DNA from: Gelidibacter maritimus
GTDB taxonomy: Bacteria; Bacteroidota; Bacteroidia; Flavobacteriales; Flavobacteriaceae
Direction: 5' to 3'
Assembly (NCBI RefSeq): GCF_014062315.1
Contig: NZ_JACGLT010000014.1
Coordinates: forward strand, 50,175 to 114,174
Length of the DNA: 64,000 nt
Positions 60,272 to 64,000 of this stretch are shown here, piece after piece. Under the pieces are notes generated by a model. The model saw nothing but the letters and a program-made list of their open reading frames with translations, ran no database searches and was not told the origin of the DNA. Every line of letters starts with the position of its first letter. Positions within the stretch are counted from its first letter, which is position 1. A program made the translations under genes and the position numbers.

Positions 60272-60292
60272 ACCCCGAAAACTTTCGGGACA
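60272..60292 (-). terminator. Terminator-like hairpin after the metY riboswitch
   Basis: On the minus strand CCCGAAA, loop GT, TTTCGGG, then GTTGTTTTAATT. It lies between the riboswitch 3' end (60369) and the metY start (60234). It fits a ligand-controlled terminator, but the T-run is interrupted. Confidence 0.6.
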
Positions 60293-60368
60293 ATTGCGTC
60301 ATCACTGACGAACCTAATAGAAAAATGTTAAAAAGAAAATTATAATTACAGATGAGTAATTATATATA

Positions 60369-60487
60369 GTTATCTATCCAATTGCCTGATAAATGAATCA
60401 ACAATTAAGTAGAATTTAGCACCTTCTCCATTTCTAAAGGGTTGCTAAGGCTTCATCGGGTCTAATCCCTCTGCCTTTCTTGATAAC
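60369..60487 (-). promoter_or_regulatory. SAM-I riboswitch upstream of metY
   Basis: The minus strand starts GTTATCAAGAAAGGCAG, then AGGGATTAGACCCGATGA, GCCTTAGCAACC and GGTGCTAAATTC; it ends with GATAAC pairing to the 5' GTTATC. These are the S-box consensus blocks in the right order. It is 119 bases and is the unmodified relative of the metH copy. Upstream, AATATTTG on the minus strand with a TTTGG about 20 bases further is a possible promoter. Confidence 0.92.
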
Positions 60488-60695
60488 ACTTCAATAAGTT
60501 TTTGAACTTGTGAACACAAATATTGCAATACAAATGTTACAATTCCAAATAATACCTGATCTTTTTTTAAATTATCAAATTTTTTCGTCTCTATATTTAA
60601 CCACAAACCCTTTTATATAAAGGCCATTAGGCATCATAAATTATTTTCAATTTCTTTTTTAAAAGTTAATTTTAACTGAAATAAAATGAAAACGA

Positions 60696-60725
60696 TTTGC
60701 CATCCATTTAATTTTTTTACTTTTG
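60696..60725 (+). promoter_or_regulatory. metK promoter (Bacteroidota -33/-7 type)
   Basis: TTTG at 60696-60699 and TACTTTTG at 60718-60725, an exact TAnnTTTG, are 18 bases apart. Initiation would fall near 60732, immediately before the SAM-II-like RNA. Confidence 0.7.
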
Positions 60726-60738
60726 CCCCATCATAATT

Positions 60739-60834
60739 GAGAGGACAGATTTGACTGATTGCAACCTCTTCTGAATCGGAAGTTCCGAGGATGAGTCCCA
60801 CCAAAATTGTGGGATAAAAATGCTAAAGGCAGTG
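60739..60834 (+). promoter_or_regulatory. SAM-II (metA motif) type riboswitch upstream of metK
   Basis: The RNA has GAGAGGACAGATTTGACTG, ATTGCAACCTCT and then AAAAATGCTAAAGGCAG. AGAGG (60740-60744) pairs with CCTCT (60765-60769) as P1, and GATTTGACTGATTGCAA followed by GCTAAAGG is the SAM-II pseudoknot core. Between them lies an insert with two hairpins, TCGGAA/TTCCGA (60776-60788) and TCCCAC/GTGGGA (60796-60814), longer than in the minimal class. I matched the consensus from memory. Confidence 0.78.
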
Positions 60835-60893
60835 CAAACTACCTTCGACGCGCAACGTCAAATCTTCCGTAAACTTATAATAAACAAAAGATT

Positions 60894-62186
60894 ATGGCGT
60901 ATTTATTTACTTCAGAGAGCGTTTCTGAAGGGCACCCAGATAAAATAGCAGATCAAATCAGTGATGCATTAATAGACAACTTTTTAGCCTTTGACAAGGA
61001 TTCAAAAGTTGCTTGCGAAACCCTGGTCACTACGGGGCAGGTTGTTTTGGCTGGCGAAGTAAAATCACAGACCTATTTGGACGTGCAAAAAATAGCGCGA
61101 GATACCATCAACAAAATTGGCTACACGAAAAGTGCTTATATGTTTGATGGCAATTCTTGTGGGGTATTTTCAGCAATACATGAGCAGTCTGACGACATCA
61201 ATAGAGGTGTTGACAGAGCCACCAAAGAAGAACAGGGCGCGGGAGACCAAGGGATGATGTTTGGTTATGCCACCAGCGAAACCGAAAATTATATGCCGTT
61301 GGCGTTAGATCTTTCGCATCGGCTGATGATTGAATTGGCGGCATTGCGCAGGGAAAATAACGACATTACCTATTTACGACCAGATTCAAAAAGTCAAGTT
61401 ACCATTGAGTATAGTGATGACAACATCCCCCAACGCATTGATGCCATTGTAGTGTCAACCCAGCACGACGACTTTGTAAAACCAAAATCAGACTCAAAAG
61501 CCGATATTGCTGCTGCTGAAACTGAAATGTTGGAAAAAATTAGAAAAGATATTATTAACATCTTAATTCCGAGAGTTAAGGCAGGACTTCCTGAGCACAT
61601 TCAAGTGCTGTTTAATGATGATATTACCTACCACATCAATCCTACAGGGAAATTTGTTATCGGTGGGCCTCACGGTGACACCGGACTTACAGGACGAAAG
61701 ATTATTGTAGATACTTATGGTGGCAAAGGTGGCCATGGCGGTGGCGCATTTAGTGGAAAAGATCCAAGCAAGGTGGATAGAAGTGCCGCTTATGCCACAC
61801 GTCATATTGCTAAAAACCTGGTTGCTGCCGGTATATGTGAAGAAATTTTAGTCCAGGTAAGCTATGCCATTGGCGTGGTAGAGCCAACTTCCATCTATGT
61901 GAATACGTATGGCACTTGTCCGTTCAATTTGACCGATGGTGAGATTGCCGATAAAGTATATGAGATCTTTGATATGCGTCCAGCAGCCATTGAAGAGCGT
62001 TTAAAACTCCGTCAACCCATGTACAGTGAAACCGCTGCCTATGGGCACATGGGACGCGTGAATGAAACGGTTTCCAAAACATTTGAACAATTTAATGGCA
62101 CTAAAAAAACGCTTGATGTAGAGCTGTTTACTTGGGAGAAATTGGATTATGTAGATAAGGTGAAAGAAGCATTTGAAATTAATTAG
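60894..62186 (+). CDS. metK: S-adenosylmethionine synthetase
   Basis: MetK forms SAM from methionine and ATP. The 430-residue protein has [18 protein letters not shown] (about 11-28), [12 protein letters not shown] and [25 protein letters not shown], the ATP and metal-binding blocks. It is longer than the E. coli enzyme (384), mainly in the middle around 180-220. The start is 60 bases after the SAM-II-like element, so its own product would repress it. It is followed by an IS element whose left-end hairpin could serve as its terminator. Confidence 0.96.
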   Translation: MAYLFTSESVSEGHPDKIADQISDALIDNFLAFDKDSKVACETLVTTGQVVLAGEVKSQTYLDVQKIARDTINKIGYTKSAYMFDGNSCGVFSAIHEQSDDINRGVDRATKEEQGAGDQGMMFGYATSETENYMPLALDLSHRLMIELAALRRENNDITYLRPDSKSQVTIEYSDDNIPQRIDAIVVSTQHDDFVKPKSDSKADIAAAETEMLEKIRKDIINILIPRVKAGLPEHIQVLFNDDITYHINPTGKFVIGGPHGDTGLTGRKIIVDTYGGKGGHGGGAFSGKDPSKVDRSAAYATRHIAKNLVAAGICEEILVQVSYAIGVVEPTSIYVNTYGTCPFNLTDGEIADKVYEIFDMRPAAIEERLKLRQPMYSETAAYGHMGRVNETVSKTFEQFNGTKKTLDVELFTWEKLDYVDKVKEAFEIN

Positions 62187-62254
62187 AATTAAGACTGCTT
62201 CGCTTTTAGAATCAACCTAAGTGCCGGCAGGAATCAAGACTTTATTAAACATAA

Positions 62255-62287
62255 AAGAGGCTGTCTAAAAAGGCAGTCTCTTTTTTT
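62255..62287 (+). terminator. Terminator hairpin in the IS left end
   Basis: AGAGGCTGTCT, loop AAAA, AGGCAGTCTCT is an 11-bp stem with two G-T pairs followed by TTTTTTT. It would stop transcripts from metK and protect the transposase gene from read-through. Confidence 0.75.
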
Positions 62288-62333
62288 ATGCTTTAGATTT
62301 AGAAAAAAGCTTTGATTTTCGTATCTTAATGTT

Positions 62334-63878
62334 ATGAAAAGCAACGTTATATGGAAGACCAATAGCCAGTCACAATTGAGTCTTCTCCCACCCAGTTATA
62401 ATGATTTTGTTCCAGAGCATCATCCCGTGCGTATCGTCAACAGCATTCTTGATCAAATAGATATCAGTTCCATAGAAAGGACCTATAAAGGCGGTGGCAC
62501 CTCGAGCTATCATCCCAGGGATCTGCTCAAAATTTTGGTCTATGCTTATCTTCGCAACTTATATTCATCCCGTAAGATCGAACAGGCCTTGGGTGAGAAC
62601 GTCCATTTTATGTGGCTCGGCGGCTGTATCCAGCCTGACCATAATACCATCAGTAATTTTCGATCGGGAAAACTCAAGGGAAAGTTCAAAAAGATCTTTA
62701 ACCAAGTTGTCATTCTGCTGGCAGAACAGGGCTACCTGAGCTTAAAGGACATCTTTGTTGATGGCACCAAGATCGAGGCCAATGCCAATCGCTATACTTT
62801 TGTTTGGGGAAAGAGCATCAAGACCTCGCGCACGCGCATTGAAAAACAGCTCAAGGATTTATGGCGCTATGTAGAGACCGTATATGCAGAGGAAGAACAA
62901 AAGCCCAACCAGCCTGATAATTTTAAAGCCATAGATCCCAATGAAGTATCCCAAACGATCGATAAGATCAACCGGGCTCTCCAGGGAAAGGATGTTGATA
63001 AGAAAGTAAAACAAAAGCTCAATTATGCCAAGAAGAACTGGCCAAAGAATATTGCCAAATACAATAGCTACGAAGCGCAGATAGGCGGGCGCAACTCCAT
63101 GAGCAAGACGGATCCCGACACCACCTTTATGAGGATGAAAGAAGACCACATGCTAAATGGCCAGCTCAAACCAGGTTATAATCTACAGGCAGCCACCAAC
63201 AACCAGTTCATAGCAAACTACACCCTTGCACAGACCACGGCAGACACTGCCACACTTATCGAGCATACCGAAGATTTTATAAAAGGTTATGGAAAACCGC
63301 CCGAAAGACTGACGGCCGATGCAGGCTATGGCAGTGATGAAAACTACACCTACCTCGAAGACAATGATATTGAGGCTTTTGTAAAATACAATTACTTCCA
63401 CAAGGAACAGTTGGATGAAAAACGTGGCAAGAACAAAAATCCTTTTGCAGCAGATAAGCTGTTCTATAACGATGAAGCAGATACCTATTATTGCCCTATG
63501 GGGCAGCCGATGGATAATATAGGGAGCTATGTGAGAAAAACAGCTACCGGATATGAACAGAAAATAGACAGATATCAGGCTAAAAACTGTATAGGCTGCC
63601 AGCTTAGAAGCCTGTGCCATAAATCAAAAAGCAATCGTATTGTAGAGAGGAACCACAAGCTGGTCAGGCTTAAGGCAAGAGCGAAACAAAAATTATTGAG
63701 TCCACAAGGTATTGCCCACAGAAAACAAAGATGTTGGGATGTGGAGGCAGTATTTGGTAACATAAAACACAATATGAACTTCAGAAGGTTCATGTTAAGG
63801 GGCCTTGATAAGGTAGAAACAGAAATAGGCCTCATTGCCATGGCGCATAACCTTAAAAAAGTGAGTTTAGCGATGTAA
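62334..63878 (+). CDS. IS1182-family transposase
   Basis: A complete 514-residue DDE transposase. The N-terminal domain has VPEHHPVRIVNSILDQID and HPRDLLKILVYAYLRNLYSSRKIEQAL. The catalytic residues are probably Asp143 (FVDGTKIEANANRY), Asp329 (TADAGYGSDENY) and Glu471 (CWDVEAVFGNIKHNMNFRRF). A zinc-knuckle-like cysteine group (387, 419, 422, 428) precedes the last part. No frameshift or stop is visible, so the element may be active. It is transcribed in the same direction as metK. Confidence 0.95.
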   Translation: MKSNVIWKTNSQSQLSLLPPSYNDFVPEHHPVRIVNSILDQIDISSIERTYKGGGTSSYHPRDLLKILVYAYLRNLYSSRKIEQALGENVHFMWLGGCIQPDHNTISNFRSGKLKGKFKKIFNQVVILLAEQGYLSLKDIFVDGTKIEANANRYTFVWGKSIKTSRTRIEKQLKDLWRYVETVYAEEEQKPNQPDNFKAIDPNEVSQTIDKINRALQGKDVDKKVKQKLNYAKKNWPKNIAKYNSYEAQIGGRNSMSKTDPDTTFMRMKEDHMLNGQLKPGYNLQAATNNQFIANYTLAQTTADTATLIEHTEDFIKGYGKPPERLTADAGYGSDENYTYLEDNDIEAFVKYNYFHKEQLDEKRGKNKNPFAADKLFYNDEADTYYCPMGQPMDNIGSYVRKTATGYEQKIDRYQAKNCIGCQLRSLCHKSKSNRIVERNHKLVRLKARAKQKLLSPQGIAHRKQRCWDVEAVFGNIKHNMNFRRFMLRGLDKVETEIGLIAMAHNLKKVSLAM

Positions 63879-64000
63879 GAATCGCTTTGCCCAATTTTAA
63901 CCCAGAACTAATTGCCCAATTATCCGAGCAAATCCATAATGAAACCAAAAGAACCAAAAAAATAAAAGGTCGCCTAAATAGTTTTTAGACGACCTCTTTT

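Larger units (their letters stand above)
62253..64000 (+). mobile_element. IS1182-family insertion sequence
   Basis: Terminal inverted repeats AAAAGAGGCTGTCTAAAAA (62253-62271) and its near-complement at 63982-64000 match at 17 of 19 positions. A complete transposase gene lies between them. The element appears to reach the exact right edge of the window, so a target duplication cannot be checked. Both ends also fold into hairpins followed by T-runs. Confidence 0.85.

Noticed and set aside
62859..63149. 96-codon open frame antisense to the transposase
   Set aside because: Hydrophobic shadow translation of a well-supported transposase gene; no family resemblance.

Overview
The window reads as chromosomal DNA of a gliding, marine-type member of the Flavobacteriaceae (Bacteroidota). 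The evidence is the gliding genes gldA, gldB and gldC, visibly AT-rich spacers, Bacteroidota promoter boxes of the TAnnTTTG type, a two-piece MetH, DUF3857 transglutaminase-like proteins, and close protein resemblance to that family throughout. About 60 genes are present, most on the minus strand. No rRNA, tRNA or CRISPR array was seen.

Region 1 (1-14.1 kb) is an aerobic phenylacetate (paa) catabolic cluster on the minus strand: a TetR regulator, then paaE, A, B, C, D, G, H, I, a thiolase (paaJ), paaZ and a second crotonase cut by the window edge. Three unrelated guests sit in it: a four-helix-bundle protein, a YpfJ-type metallopeptidase and a MazF-like toxin-antitoxin pair. A perfect 10+10 bp dyad in front of paaE resembles known PaaR operators.

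Region 2 (14.1-25.5 kb) holds a rhodanese, a DUF4230 protein, gldC-gldB, nadE, an atypical response regulator (Glu at the phospho-acceptor site), a primase without zinc ligands, a yefM antitoxin with a decayed yoeB, an ECF sigma/anti-sigma/outer-membrane operon, a polyprenyl diphosphate synthase and rlmN. Region 3 (25.7-35.2 kb) is queA, aroA, a MazG-like gene, two DUF3857 proteins, dtd, rsgA and a secreted protein.

Region 4 (35.3-39.8 kb) is a phenylalanine/tyrosine operon (pheA, aminotransferase, tyrA, DAHP synthase-chorismate mutase). It is preceded by a short leader ORF with a Trp-Phe-Tyr-Phe-Phe-Phe run, a strong terminator and a possible antiterminator, which together look like a transcription attenuator. 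Region 5 (39.8-42.8 kb) is gldA, a DUF2807 lipoprotein and an acyloxyacyl hydrolase-like protein.

Region 6 (42.9-62.2 kb) is a sulfur amino acid regulon: metF, split metH under a SAM-I riboswitch, cysM-cysE, cysN-D-H with a DUF2061 protein and an Rrf2 regulator, metZ, a MetX-aspartokinase-homoserine dehydrogenase fusion, an OsmC protein and metY under a second SAM-I riboswitch, then metK under a SAM-II-like riboswitch. The window ends in an IS1182-family element.

Several families of short palindromes are scattered through the window. Many sit within a few bases of stop codons. Two have entered reading frames in frame (a 3-hydroxyacyl-CoA dehydrogenase and MetH), two supply the C-terminus of a protein, and one lies in the P3 arm of the metH SAM-I riboswitch. 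The attenuator, the riboswitch pair of different classes and these invasive palindromes are the most interesting signals.
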